DNA of 44,239 nucleotides from Rhodospirillales bacterium (GCA_019689675.1 JADGGZ010000007.1:1-44239); one strand, 5' to 3'. Numbered from the stretch's first letter, positions 9,000 through 18,243 are shown. A program made the numbers and translations. Notes: generated by a model from the letters alone, not told the origin.

Positions 9000-10328
9000 T
9001 CAGGCGCGGCCGTCGAGCATCCGGTCGAGGCGGTCGCGGAAGCGGTACCAGCCGCCGACCACGGGGAGGAACCAGGGCGTGCCGGTATAGCCGGGCTGGG
9101 CCGGGAACGGCAGGTCCTCGAACGCGGTCACGCGATTGCCGCCGCCGATGATCTTTCGCGCGGTCTGATAGCCGAGATACGTCATCATCGCGACGCCGCT
9201 TCCGTTGCAGCCGAGCGCGAAATGGATGCCGTCCTCGCGCCCCATGTGCGGCAGGAAGTCGAAGGTGAAGGCGACGTTGCCGGTCCATGCGTGCGTGATC
9301 TTGACGCCGCGAAGCTGCGGGAAGCGGTCCGTCATGAAGCGGTAGAGCACGGGCGCGCTCTTCTCCGGCGTCACGGGGGTGAACCGGGCGCGGCCGCCGA
9401 ACAGCATGCGCCTGCCATCCGGCGACATCCGGTAATAGCAGAGGACGCGCGGCGTATCGCTGATCGTGCGTCCCTTCGGAATGAGGCTTGCCGCCAGCTT
9501 CGGATCCAGCTCCTCGGTCGCGATGATGTGGCTGGCGACGGGGATGAGCTTGCGGCGGAACTGCGGCGTCGCCGCGCCGGTATAGCCGTTGGTCGCGATC
9601 ACGACCTCCTTGGCCTGCAGCGCACCTCTCGAGGTCTCGACACGAAACGCGCCGCGCTCGCCGACGATGCGCTGCACCGGCGTCCTCGGCGAGAGCACGA
9701 TCTCGGCGCGCCGGCACGCGGCGAGAAGGCCGCCATAATAGAGCGATGGGTGCAGCTGGCCCGAACGCTCGACCACCATCCCGCCCTGGTAGTAGTCGGA
9801 AGCGATCTCCTCGCGCTGGCGCTCGCGCGGCACCATCGAAGCGCCCGCGTCTGCCCCCTTGTTGTAGAACTCGACCTTGGCGGCGAGGTCCTCGTAGTGC
9901 TTCTTGGTCGCGCAGCCGATGAACCGCCCGGAACGGCGCCAGAAGCACTCGATCTTCTCGCGCTGGATGATGTCCTCGAGCAACGCGAAGGACGCCGCGC
10001 CGTCGCCGAGGAGCGCGGCGACGAGGGCATCGCGGTCGCCGCCCTTGCGCCCGCCGAGCCCCTTGCCGAGATTGATGCCGCCGCTGACCGCACCGCCGCT
10101 CCGGGTCGATGCGCCGAAGCCGAGATCGTTCGCCTCCAGCACGACCGCCGCGATGCTGTTTCGATGAAGCTCGAGCGCGGCGTTGAGTCCGGCGTAGCCG
10201 CCGCCGACGATCGCCACGTCCGTTGCCTTGGGCAGGTCGGGCGGCGCCGTCTCCCGCGGGCGCCAAGCCTCCCACCAGTAGGGAAGCGCCTTGAAGTCGC
10301 TGGCGTAGATGTCGCGTTCACCTGGCAT
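9000..10328 (-). CDS. FAD-dependent amine oxidase of the DAO family (PuuB-like)
   Basis: A 442-aa flavoenzyme of the D-amino acid/glycine oxidase fold. The N-terminal region DFKALPYWWEAW is typical of the gamma-glutamylputrescine oxidase group, and the dinucleotide fold is VAIVGGGYAGLNAALEL. The start at 10328 rather than 10367 is chosen because GAGGGGGA lies just upstream of that ATG, and because it gives a short overlap with the permease stop. It is the last gene of a polyamine-type ABC operon, so oxidation of the imported amine is the likely role. The true substrate (glutamylputrescine, another amine or an amino acid) is inferred only from context; no glutamylputrescine synthetase is in the window. 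Confidence 0.85.
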   Translation of the reverse strand: MPGERDIYASDFKALPYWWEAWRPRETAPPDLPKATDVAIVGGGYAGLNAALELHRNSIAAVVLEANDLGFGASTRSGGAVSGGINLGKGLGGRKGGDRDALVAALLGDGAASFALLEDIIQREKIECFWRRSGRFIGCATKKHYEDLAAKVEFYNKGADAGASMVPRERQREEIASDYYQGGMVVERSGQLHPSLYYGGLLAACRRAEIVLSPRTPVQRIVGERGAFRVETSRGALQAKEVVIATNGYTGAATPQFRRKLIPVASHIIATEELDPKLAASLIPKGRTISDTPRVLCYYRMSPDGRRMLFGGRARFTPVTPEKSAPVLYRFMTDRFPQLRGVKITHAWTGNVAFTFDFLPHMGREDGIHFALGCNGSGVAMMTYLGYQTARKIIGGGNRVTAFEDLPFPAQPGYTGTPWFLPVVGGWYRFRDRLDRMLDGRA

Positions 10329-11124
10329 TGGCGATCCCCCTCTGGTCTTCTCCGAACCGTCCGGCAAGCACGAGCAGCACCGAGACGAAGACGATCTGCA
10401 GCGCAGAAATGGCGGCGATCGTCGGATCGATCTCCATCCGTATGTTGTCGAACATCTTCTTCGGCAACGTCATGTTCGAGCCGGCGAGAAACATCGCGAT
10501 CACCAGCTCGTCGAACGAAGTGATGAAGGCGAGGAACGCGGCTGTGACGAGGCTCGGCTTGATCTGGGGCAGCGTCACCCGCCGCACCGCTTGTAGACGG
10601 CTCGCGCCGAGCCCGCACGCCGCGAGCTCCTGATTGATGTCGAAGCGCCGCAGCCCCGCGGTGACGACGATGACCACGAACGGCAGGGCGTGGAGCGTGT
10701 GCGCGATCGCGATCCCGTACCATTCGCCGATGAGGCGCAGCTTCGCGAAGAGCCCGTAAACCGCGATCGAGTAGATGATCGTCGGGACGATGATGGGCGT
10801 CGCCGAGAGCTTCTCGATCGCCTCGCGGCCCGGAAAGCGGACCCGCGTCAGCGCGAACGCCAGCGGCACGCCGACGGCCAGCGAGAGTACCGTCGTCGCT
10901 GCCGCGACTTCCAAGCTCAGGATCGTCGCGTCGATCCACACCGGATCGCCGAAGTAGCGCTCGTACCACTGCCAGGAGAAGCCGGGCGGCGGGAACTGCA
11001 GATAGGGCGCAGAGCTGAACGAGATCGGGAAGACGATGAGGAGCGGCAGAACGAGGAAGAAGAAGACGAGCCCGACGAAGAGGTCGAGCGCGATCCGGCC
11101 GGCGGAGATTCGGCGCCGTCTCAT
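10318..11124 (-). CDS. ABC transporter permease, PotC/PotI type
   Basis: Inner-membrane permease of 268 aa (BPD_transp_1 fold). It begins with a basic MRRRR and a long hydrophobic helix, followed by the PotC-type PPPGFSWQWYERYF segment. The cytoplasmic EAA loop is ELAACGLGASRLQAVRRVTLP. The ATG at 11124 overlaps the stop of the preceding permease (ATGA), and its stop overlaps the start of the flavoenzyme. Together with the other permease it forms the channel of a spermidine/putrescine-type importer. Confidence 0.9.
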   Translation of the reverse strand: MRRRRISAGRIALDLFVGLVFFFLVLPLLIVFPISFSSAPYLQFPPPGFSWQWYERYFGDPVWIDATILSLEVAAATTVLSLAVGVPLAFALTRVRFPGREAIEKLSATPIIVPTIIYSIAVYGLFAKLRLIGEWYGIAIAHTLHALPFVVIVVTAGLRRFDINQELAACGLGASRLQAVRRVTLPQIKPSLVTAAFLAFITSFDELVIAMFLAGSNMTLPKKMFDNIRMEIDPTIAAISALQIVFVSVLLVLAGRFGEDQRGIANAR

Positions 11125-12005
11125 CGAACGCCCTCTGCGAAGCGGGGCCGCAGAAGCCGATGCACGAGGCCGTAGACGACGAGGGTCGACGCGAGCAGGA
11201 CGACCGAGAGCGCGCCGGCGAACCCCCAGTTCAAAAACTCCCGGACCTGCTGCTCGATGATGACGGCGATCATCGCGACGCGGCCGCCGCCGAGCAGAGC
11301 CGGCGTTATGAAGAAGCCGAGCGAGAGGATGAAGACGAGCGTCGTCCCGGCGAGCACTCCCTCCATGGTCAAGGGCAGATAGATGCGCCGGAACACGGCA
11401 TAGCCGGGCGCCCCGAGCCCTTCGGCGGCGCGAACGAGATCGGCGTCGACCTTTCGCATCGCGTTGTAGATTGGAAAGATCATGTACGGCAGCAGCACGT
11501 GAACCATGCCGATCAGCACGCCCGTGAAGTTGTGCAGGAGCGGCAGCGGCTCCGTGATGAGTCCGAGATCGAGCAGGGTGCGGTTGACGACGCCGTTGCG
11601 ACCGAGAAGGACCATCCACGCGTAGGTCCGCACGAGGATGCTCGTCCAGAACGGCAGCATCACGAAGGCGAAGCCTACGAACTGCCAGAGCCGCGTCGTG
11701 GTCGCGAGAAAATAGGCGACCGGGTAGCCGAGAAGCAGCGTCAGCACCGTCACCGCGGCCGCGATCTTGAACGTCTCCCAGAAGACGGTGAGGTAGAGCC
11801 GCTCGGTGAGAGCCTTCTCGTAAGGCAGGAACGTCCCGGCATCGACGCTGAGCCAGAAGAGGCGCAGGAGCGGCAGCGCGAAAAAGACGAGAAGCAGAAC
11901 CAACGCCGGCGTCGATAGGGCGAGGGCGCCGAGCACCGAGCGCGCATGCCGCCGCCGGACCCGGTCCCCGGCCGCAAGGGGCAGCGTCGCGACGGCCTCG
12001 GTCAT
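11121..12005 (-). CDS. ABC transporter permease, PotB/PotH type
   Basis: First membrane subunit of the polyamine-type importer, 294 aa with about six transmembrane segments. The EAA-loop signature is LVRAAEGLGAPGYAVFRRIYLP, read here as AAEGLGAPGYAVFRRIYLP around residues 210-230. The start at 12005 gives an ATGA overlap with the ATPase stop. A longer upstream reading frame exists but would run inside the ATPase gene. The context fixes it as part of a four-gene transporter. Confidence 0.9.
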   Translation of the reverse strand: MTEAVATLPLAAGDRVRRRHARSVLGALALSTPALVLLLVFFALPLLRLFWLSVDAGTFLPYEKALTERLYLTVFWETFKIAAAVTVLTLLLGYPVAYFLATTTRLWQFVGFAFVMLPFWTSILVRTYAWMVLLGRNGVVNRTLLDLGLITEPLPLLHNFTGVLIGMVHVLLPYMIFPIYNAMRKVDADLVRAAEGLGAPGYAVFRRIYLPLTMEGVLAGTTLVFILSLGFFITPALLGGGRVAMIAVIIEQQVREFLNWGFAGALSVVLLASTLVVYGLVHRLLRPRFAEGVR

Positions 12006-13093
12006 CCGGCGATGAGGTGGGCGTCGCCGGGAGCGAAGCCGACCGCGACGCTGTCGCCCGGTGCCAGAGGCGCCTCTCCGGCGCGAACGGGCCGCCGTAC
12101 CAGCCATTCCCGGCCGCCGGGCACTCTCAGCCGGTACTTGTACGAGGTGCCGAGATAAACCGTCTCGACGACCGTCCCGGCGACACGGTTGATGGCGGCC
12201 CCGTCGGACGCGAGCTCGAGCCGCTCGGGGCGAACGAGGACGCGCACCTCGGCCCCGGCATCCGGAATGCGATCGCCGGCGACACAGATGCGCGCGCCGT
12301 CCTCGAGCTCGATCTCGACGAGACCGTCCTTCCGCGCCGCTGCACGGCCGGCGATCACGTTCGACTCGCCGACGAAATCGGCCACGAACCCGTTCGCCGG
12401 ACGCTCGTAGATCTCGTCGGGAGCGCCGATCTGCTCGATGCGCCCGTGACTCATGACGGCGATCCTGTCGGAGAGGACGAGGGCTTCCTCCTGGTCGTGG
12501 GTGATGAAGAGCGTCGTGAGGCCGAGCTGGCGCTGCAGACGGCGAACCTCGAGCTGCATCTGCTCGCGCAGCTTGCGGTCGAGCGCGCCGAACGGCTCGT
12601 CGAGGAGCAGGAGAATGGGATCGAAGACGATCGCACGGGCGAGCGCGACGCGCTGCTGCTGCCCGCCCGAGAGCTGCGTCGGCAGCCGCGCCTCGTAGCC
12701 CGTGAGCTCGACCAGCGCGAGCGCGCGCGCCACTTTCTCCTCGATTAGTCGGCGCGGCACGCGCCGCATCTCGAGCGGGAAGGCCACGTTCTCCCGCACC
12801 GTCATATGCGGGAAAAGCGCGTAGTTCTGGAACACCATGCCGATGTTGCGCGCGGCTGGCGGACGCTCGGTGACGTCGCTGCCGCCGAGCATGACGATTC
12901 CGGCCTCCGGAAGCTCGAAGCCGGCGACCACCTTGAGAAGCGTGGTCTTGCCCGAGCCCGAAGGGCCGAGAATCGTCAGGAGTTCGCCGGCCTCGACCGC
13001 GAGCGACACGTCGGTGAGCGCCGACACCGCGCCGTACCGCTTCGTGACGTTGCGGAGCGCGAGATCCGTGCCGGCGCTCCTTCCGCGGCTCAC
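12002..13093 (-). CDS. potA: ABC transporter ATP-binding protein, PotA family
   Basis: A 363-aa ATPase with a C-terminal TOBE regulatory domain. It shows Walker A GPSGSGKTT, the Q-loop region MVFQNYALFPHMTV, signature LSGGQQQRVALARAI, Walker B LLLLDEPFGALD and the switch His in FITHDQEEAL. The TOBE part contains VLVRPERL. The GTG at 13093 is chosen because it overlaps the stop of the binding-protein gene (GTGA), a coupling style seen repeatedly here, and because homology begins about ten residues later. The frame stays open far upstream but only as a shadow of the receptor gene. Confidence 0.92.
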   Translation of the reverse strand: MSRGRSAGTDLALRNVTKRYGAVSALTDVSLAVEAGELLTILGPSGSGKTTLLKVVAGFELPEAGIVMLGGSDVTERPPAARNIGMVFQNYALFPHMTVRENVAFPLEMRRVPRRLIEEKVARALALVELTGYEARLPTQLSGGQQQRVALARAIVFDPILLLLDEPFGALDRKLREQMQLEVRRLQRQLGLTTLFITHDQEEALVLSDRIAVMSHGRIEQIGAPDEIYERPANGFVADFVGESNVIAGRAAARKDGLVEIELEDGARICVAGDRIPDAGAEVRVLVRPERLELASDGAAINRVAGTVVETVYLGTSYKYRLRVPGGREWLVRRPVRAGEAPLAPGDSVAVGFAPGDAHLIAG

Positions 13094-14139
13094 TTCTTCA
13101 AGAGCCACTGGTTCCAGCGCTCGGCGGCCTTCTCGCCGTTCTCGTCCCACCACTGCTTGTTGTTCCAGAACTGCTTTTTCAGGTTCTCCGGATAGTTCGG
13201 CATCTGCGGCGCGACCTTCGGGTCGACGTACTTCGTCGTCTCGAGATGGGGGCCGGGGTAGCCGAGCTCGGTCGCGTAGACCGCCTGTCGCTTCGGATCC
13301 GACATCCAGGCGAGAAGCTTCTGGCCCCAATAAGCGTCCTTGGCGCCCTTCGGGATCGCGAACGTCCCCTCCTTGATGGAGCCGCCGTTCCACTCGATCG
13401 CGATCGGAGCACCCTTCTTGATCACGTCGTAGAAGCGGCCGTTCCAGCCCGTCGCCAGCACCACCTCCTTGTCGACGAGGAGCTGCGCCGGCTGCGCCCC
13501 GGTCGTCCACCACACCGTGACGTGCGGCTTGATCTCGTCGAGCTTCTTGAACGCGCGGTCCATGTCGATCGGATAGATCTTGTCGAGCGGGACGCCGTCG
13601 GCGAGGAGCGCGAACTCGAGATTGTCGACCGGGTGGTTGCGCAGGCTTCGCGCCCCCGGGAACTTCTTCACGTCCCAGAACTCGGCCCAGCTCTTCGGGT
13701 GGCTGCCCGGCTTGAAGACGTCCGTGCGGTACGCGAGGACGGTGGAGTAGAGCGAGGAGGTGTAGACCGTCTCCGAGCGCGCCTGCTCGGGAAAGCCGGA
13801 GCGGTCGACGATCTTCGGATCGATCTTCTCGACGAGGCCCATGCGCGCCACGCGGATCGCGTCCTGCCCGCCGAGCTCCGTGACGGTCCATTCGACGTTG
13901 CCGCTTTCGACCATGGCGCGCAGCTTGCCGAAGTCGGTCGGGCTCGTGTCGACGATCCGGATCCCGTATTCCTTCTCGAAGCTGTCGAAATACGCCTTGC
14001 GCAGCGCGGTCGCCATGGCGCCGCCGGAGGCGTTCACCACGATCTGACGCGGCTTCGGCGGCTCGCTCTGCGCCCGCGCGCGACCGATGCCGCTCAGCGC
14101 GACGCAGCCCAGGCCTGCAATGACGGTACGGCGCTTCAT
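13090..14139 (-). CDS. Periplasmic polyamine-type substrate-binding protein (PotD-like)
   Basis: A 349-aa extracellular solute-binding protein, first gene of the minus-strand operon. The ATG at 14139 follows a GGAGGAAGAG Shine-Dalgarno sequence, and the first 25 residues form a signal peptide ending near RARAQ. Mature features include VVNASGGAMATALRKAYF and VWWTTGAQPAQLLVDKEV, the pattern of PotD/PotF-type receptors. Ligand class is inferred from family and from the amine oxidase at the operon end. It is transcribed divergently from the aminotransferase genes, sharing an 85-bp control region. Confidence 0.9.
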   Translation of the reverse strand: MKRRTVIAGLGCVALSGIGRARAQSEPPKPRQIVVNASGGAMATALRKAYFDSFEKEYGIRIVDTSPTDFGKLRAMVESGNVEWTVTELGGQDAIRVARMGLVEKIDPKIVDRSGFPEQARSETVYTSSLYSTVLAYRTDVFKPGSHPKSWAEFWDVKKFPGARSLRNHPVDNLEFALLADGVPLDKIYPIDMDRAFKKLDEIKPHVTVWWTTGAQPAQLLVDKEVVLATGWNGRFYDVIKKGAPIAIEWNGGSIKEGTFAIPKGAKDAYWGQKLLAWMSDPKRQAVYATELGYPGPHLETTKYVDPKVAPQMPNYPENLKKQFWNNKQWWDENGEKAAERWNQWLLKK

Positions 14140-14168
14140 CTCTTCCTCCCTGTGTTTGTTCTCTCGAT

Positions 14169-14209
14169 CCAAGCTTGTCTCGGCGCGGGCGCGCTTACAA
14201 GATGCTTGG
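14169..14209. promoter_or_regulatory. Inverted repeat in the divergent control region
   Basis: CCAAGC-TTGT at 14169-14178 and ACAA-GAT-GCTTGG at 14197-14209 are inverted copies, matching at ten positions with a 3-base insertion in one arm. They sit in the 85 bp between the divergent transporter operon and the aminotransferase genes, where a shared operator would be expected. No regulator gene is adjacent. The function is inferred from position. Confidence 0.4.
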
Positions 14210-14224
14210 CGGAAGAGGGCCGAG

Positions 14225-15547
14225 ATGACCAAAAGGGCGAATTTCGATCTCGCGGCCGCGCTGGCGGAGGCCGAGCGGCGCTACGTCGAGCGCAATCCGA
14301 AAAGCCGCGCCGCGATCGACCATGCGAGGTCGTACCTCCCCGGCGGCAACACGCGGAGCGTGATCTTCTACCCGCCGTTCCCGATCGTGATCGCGCGGAG
14401 CGAAGGCGCGCGGATCTGGGATCTCGACGGCCACGAGTACGCCGATTTCCTCGGCGAGTACACGGCGGGGCTTTTCGGTCATTCCGATCCGACGATCCGC
14501 GCCGCCATCGAGCGCGCGCTCGCGCGCGGCTGGGTGCACGGCGGGCACATCGAGGACGAGGCGCGCCTCGCCGCCGCGCTCTGCCGGCGCTTCCCCTCGC
14601 TCGAGCGCGTGCGCTTCTGCAACTCCGGGACCGAGGCCAACCTCATGGCGCTCACCACGGCGCGCGCGGTGACCGGGCGCGAGAAGATCATGGCCTTTCC
14701 GGGCGGCTATCACGGCGGCGTGCTTCTGTTCAGGGACGGGCCGTCGCGGCAGAACGCGCCGTTTCCCGTCGTGATGGGCGCCTACAACGACGCCGAGCGC
14801 ACGCTCGCCGCGATCGAGCGCGAGGCGCGCGACCTCGCCGCCGTCATCATCGAGCCGATGCAGGGCTCGGGCGGCTGCATCCCGGCCGAGCGCGCGTTCC
14901 TCGCCGCGCTCCGCGAGGCGTGCACGCGCCATCAGATCCTCCTCGTCTTCGACGAGGTGATGACGTCGCGCCTCGGCGGGGCCGGGCTGCAGGGCATCAC
15001 CGGCGTCACCCCCGACATGACGACGCTCGGCAAATACGTCGGCGGCGGCCTCTCCTTCGGCGCCTTCGGCGGCCGTGCCGACATCATGGACCGGTTCGAT
15101 CCGCTCCGCCCCGACGCGCTCGTCCACGCCGGAACCTTCAACAACAACGCGCTCAGCATGGCGGCCGGCGTCGCGGCGATGACGGAGGTCTACACCTCGG
15201 AGCGGGCCGAGGCGCTCACGAGGACCGGGGAGGCGTTCCGCGAGCGCCTCAATTCGATCGCCCGCGAGCGACGCCTTCCCGTGCAGGCGACCGGGATCGG
15301 CTCGATGATGACCGTCCATTTCGTCGACGGCCCGATCAGGTGCGCCGCCGACCTCGCGCAGAGCAGGGAGGAAGCGAAGGCCCTCTTCCATCTCGAGATG
15401 CTGGCGCGCGGCCAGCACCTCGCCCGACGTGGCATGGTCAATCTTTCGCTGCCGATGACCAGACGCGATCTCGACGGCTTCCTCGACGCGTTCGCCGGGT
15501 TTCTCGACGACTACGGCAATGTGCTAAGGAACGCCGCCTCTCACTGA
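14225..15547 (+). CDS. Class III aminotransferase (glutamate-1-semialdehyde aminomutase-like)
   Basis: PLP enzyme of 440 aa. It has the class III layout: the PGGNTRSV start region, FCNSGTEANLMA, IIEPMQGSGGCIP, VFDEVMTSRLG and the Schiff-base lysine in TLGKYVGGG (K270). The ATG at 14225 follows GGAAGAGGG. It resembles glutamate-1-semialdehyde aminomutase, but genes of this subgroup next to transport and amine-catabolism genes usually act as transaminases on amino compounds, so a role in heme synthesis is not claimed. The class I aminotransferase starts 21 bp after its stop and is probably co-transcribed. Confidence 0.9.
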   Translation: MTKRANFDLAAALAEAERRYVERNPKSRAAIDHARSYLPGGNTRSVIFYPPFPIVIARSEGARIWDLDGHEYADFLGEYTAGLFGHSDPTIRAAIERALARGWVHGGHIEDEARLAAALCRRFPSLERVRFCNSGTEANLMALTTARAVTGREKIMAFPGGYHGGVLLFRDGPSRQNAPFPVVMGAYNDAERTLAAIEREARDLAAVIIEPMQGSGGCIPAERAFLAALREACTRHQILLVFDEVMTSRLGGAGLQGITGVTPDMTTLGKYVGGGLSFGAFGGRADIMDRFDPLRPDALVHAGTFNNNALSMAAGVAAMTEVYTSERAEALTRTGEAFRERLNSIARERRLPVQATGIGSMMTVHFVDGPIRCAADLAQSREEAKALFHLEMLARGQHLARRGMVNLSLPMTRRDLDGFLDAFAGFLDDYGNVLRNAASH

Positions 15548-15568
15548 CCGATCGGGAGTTTTCGCGAG

Positions 15569-16747
15569 ATGCGCTTCTCGCCGCTCGTCGACCGCGTCGC
15601 CGGCAGGGGCGCCGGGGCGTGGCGCATCCATTTCGAGGCCGTGCGCCGCCGTGCCGCCGGCGAGGAGATCATCTTCCTGACGGTCGGAGATCCGGACCAG
15701 GCGCCTCCGGCGGCGCTCATCGACGCGACGATCGACTCGCTTCGAAAGCGCCGCACCGGCTACTCGCCGATCTCGGGAAGTCCCGCGCTGCGGGCGGCGA
15801 TCGCCGCGCGCATCGAGCGCCGGACCGGCCGTCCCTGCACCGCCGACAACGTCACCATCGTTCCGGGGGCGCAGGCCGGGCTCTTCTGCGCGCTGCAGTG
15901 CCTCGCGGGACCCGGCGACGAGGTGATCGTGCCGGAGCCGATGTATGCGACCTACGAGGCCGTGGTCGGCGCGAGCGGCGCGAGCCTCGTCAACGTGCCG
16001 CTGCTGCCCGAGCGCGGCTTCCATCTCGATCTCGACGGACTCGCCGCGGCGGTCACGCCCAGGACGCGCGTCATCTGGGTCAATTCGCCCCACAATCCGA
16101 CGGGCGCGGTCATGACGCGGGAAGAGATGGAGGCCGTAGCGGCGCTCTGTCGCCGCCATGATCTCTGGCTTCTCTCGGACGAGGTCTACGAGGATCTCGC
16201 CTTCGCCCGCCCGCACGCGAGCGCGTGGAGCCTTCCCGACATGGAAGACCGGACGCTCGTCGTCTCGAGCCTCTCGAAGTCGCATGCGGTGCCGGGATTT
16301 CGTCTCGGCTGGATCGCCGGTCCCGCGGCGCTCGGGCCCCATCTCTTCAACCTTCTCCTCTGCATGCTCTACGGCGGCCCGCTTTTCACGCAGGAAGGCG
16401 CGCTCGCGGCGCTGACGAACGAGCTCCCGGAGGTCGCTTCTCTCCGAGAGGACTACCGGCGCCGCTCCCGTCTCCTCGCGGGGATCCTCGCCGCAGCCCC
16501 GCGCTGCCGCGTCGCGCCGCCCGAGGGCGGAATGTTCGTGCTTCTCGACATTCGCGGCACGGGGCTCGCCTCGGAGGCGTTCGCGGAGGGTCTTCTCGAG
16601 CGGCATCGCGTCGCGGTGCTGCCCTGCGACGGCTTCGGGCCGAGCGCCGTCGGCCAGCTCCGCATCTCGCTCACGGCGGACGACGCCGTCCTCGCCGAAG
16701 CCGGCAACCGCATCGTCGCCTACGCGCGCGAGCTCGCCGGCAGCTGA
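15569..16747 (+). CDS. Class I/II PLP-dependent aminotransferase
   Basis: A 392-aa fold-type I aminotransferase. Seen motifs: VGDPDQAPP and YSPISGSPALR at the N-terminus, VNSPHNPTGAV, LLSDEVYEDL and the PLP lysine K237 in SSLSKSHAVPGFRLGW. The arginine that binds the substrate carboxylate lies in QLRIS near the C-terminus. A GGGAG ribosome site precedes the ATG. It resembles arginine:pyruvate and aspartate-type transaminases, but the exact substrate cannot be assigned. Position suggests work on the same imported compound as the neighbouring class III enzyme. Confidence 0.9.
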   Translation: MRFSPLVDRVAGRGAGAWRIHFEAVRRRAAGEEIIFLTVGDPDQAPPAALIDATIDSLRKRRTGYSPISGSPALRAAIAARIERRTGRPCTADNVTIVPGAQAGLFCALQCLAGPGDEVIVPEPMYATYEAVVGASGASLVNVPLLPERGFHLDLDGLAAAVTPRTRVIWVNSPHNPTGAVMTREEMEAVAALCRRHDLWLLSDEVYEDLAFARPHASAWSLPDMEDRTLVVSSLSKSHAVPGFRLGWIAGPAALGPHLFNLLLCMLYGGPLFTQEGALAALTNELPEVASLREDYRRRSRLLAGILAAAPRCRVAPPEGGMFVLLDIRGTGLASEAFAEGLLERHRVAVLPCDGFGPSAVGQLRISLTADDAVLAEAGNRIVAYARELAGS

Positions 16748-16768
16748 GCCCGCCGGCGCCGGCCCCAG

Positions 16769-17644
16769 TCACGCCATCCGGTTCCGGAGGATGCCGATTC
16801 CTTCGATCTCGGCCTCTATCACGTCGCCGGGCGCGAGGAAGCGCGGCGGATCCATGGCGTATCCGACCCCCTCGGGCGTGCCCGTGGCGATCACGTCGCC
16901 CGGCTCGAGCGTCATGCCTCGCGAGAGGTGCTCGATGATCGCAGGAATGTCGTGCACCATCTTCGACGTCCGGCTCTGCTGCCGCGTTTCGCCGTTAACG
17001 CGTAGCGCGATCGCGAGGTCGGCGAAGTTCGGCAGGGCGTCCTTCGTGACGATCCAGGGTCCCATCGGGCAGGAGCCGTCGAGCCCCTTGCCCTTGAACC
17101 ATTGCCCGTGCCGCCGCTGGAGGTCCCTCGCGGTGAGATCGTTGACGATGGTGAACCCGAAGACGTGGTCGAGCGCGCGCTCGCGCGGGATGTTCTTGCC
17201 GCCGGCGCCGATGACGACCGCGAGCTCGACTTCGTAGTCGAACTTCCGGGTCACCTCGGGATCGATCCGCACCTCGGCATCGTGGCCGGTCACCGCGGTC
17301 GGCGGCTTCGTGAAGAACTCGGGAAACTCCGGCACGACCACTTCGCGCCCCTGCGCCCGGGCGCCCTCCGCCGCGTGCGCGGCATAGTTGCGGCCGACGC
17401 AGAAGACGTTCTTGCGCGGCCTCGGAATGGGTGCGAGGAGCCGTACGGAGCCGAGCGGAAGCCGCTCCCCCTCGCGCGAGGCGGCGAGCTCTTCGAGGCG
17501 CGGCAGGAAGCGCGGCGCGGCGGCGATCAGCTCGATCATCGTGTCCGGAAGCTCGCGAGAGCCGAGGGAGGCGAGATCGACGACCTCCTGGCCCACGACG
17601 ATACCGAGGCGCGGTCCGCCGCGCTCGAAGGTGACGAGTTTCAT
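16769..17644 (-). CDS. Fumarylacetoacetate hydrolase family protein
   Basis: A 291-aa enzyme with a C-terminal FAH domain that hydrolyses or decarboxylates 2-oxo or acyl-pyruvate-type compounds using a bound divalent metal. Metal and active-site motifs are FCVGRNYAAHAAE, the acidic FDYEVELAVVIG, and ATGTPEGVGYAMDPP close to the end. AAGGAG precedes the ATG at 17644. Downstream of the carboxymuconolactone-decarboxylase-like gene by 17 bp, so likely the second gene of a catabolic pair. Family members act late in aromatic degradation; the substrate is unknown. Confidence 0.9.
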   Translation of the reverse strand: MKLVTFERGGPRLGIVVGQEVVDLASLGSRELPDTMIELIAAAPRFLPRLEELAASREGERLPLGSVRLLAPIPRPRKNVFCVGRNYAAHAAEGARAQGREVVVPEFPEFFTKPPTAVTGHDAEVRIDPEVTRKFDYEVELAVVIGAGGKNIPRERALDHVFGFTIVNDLTARDLQRRHGQWFKGKGLDGSCPMGPWIVTKDALPNFADLAIALRVNGETRQQSRTSKMVHDIPAIIEHLSRGMTLEPGDVIATGTPEGVGYAMDPPRFLAPGDVIEAEIEGIGILRNRMA

Positions 17645-17661
17645 CGCGGCTTCTCCTTGGC

Positions 17662-18243
17662 TCAATCCGGCAGCTTCTTCAGCCCGGAGCGCGCGCCGGG
17701 CGGCAAGGCGGTGCGGGCGACGTTCATCGTCATCGCGAGGAGCCCGTAATAGCCGCAGATGCCGGCGAGCTCGACGACGCCGGTCTCGCCGAACGCCGCC
17801 ACGGCCCGCGCGTAGGTGGGATCGCTCACGCCCTTGTTGCGCTGGAGCTCGGTGACGAAGTCCCAGGCGGCCGCCTCGTCCTCGGCCATCCGCTCGGGCC
17901 GGCGTCCCTCCGCGACGGCCGCGACGATCGAAGGGTCGAGCCCCGCCTCGAGCGCGATCGGGTGGTGGATGTGCCATTCGACCGGCTGCGACCACTCGCG
18001 GGCGACGAGCAGGATCGCGAACTCGCTGATGCGCAAAGGCAGCGTCGAGTTGTAGCGCAGGTGCAGCCCCATCCGGTTCGCCGCCCGCAGCAGCTCGGGG
18101 CTGCGCAGGAGCGGCACGAAGGGACCGAAGACGGGCGTCCGTCGCAGCTCGAAGAACTCGGCTGCTGCCGCCTTCTGCGCCTCGTCGAGACGCTCCTCGG
18201 GAAGCGCCGGAAGCCGCTCCGCAGGGGTGGCTTCGCTCGTCAT
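17662..18243 (-). CDS. Carboxymuconolactone decarboxylase family protein
   Basis: A 193-aa all-helical protein of the CMD/AhpD superfamily. The fold core is seen in ISEFAILLVAREW followed by EWHIHHPIALEAGL. There is no CxxC pair, so it is not an AhpD-type peroxidase; the His-rich segment is typical of the decarboxylase-like branch. GGAGGAGAG lies directly before the ATG at 18243. Paired with an FAH-family hydrolase, it fits degradation of a ring-cleavage product, though this is inference. Confidence 0.83.
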   Translation of the reverse strand: MTSEATPAERLPALPEERLDEAQKAAAAEFFELRRTPVFGPFVPLLRSPELLRAANRMGLHLRYNSTLPLRISEFAILLVAREWSQPVEWHIHHPIALEAGLDPSIVAAVAEGRRPERMAEDEAAAWDFVTELQRNKGVSDPTYARAVAAFGETGVVELAGICGYYGLLAMTMNVARTALPPGARSGLKKLPD

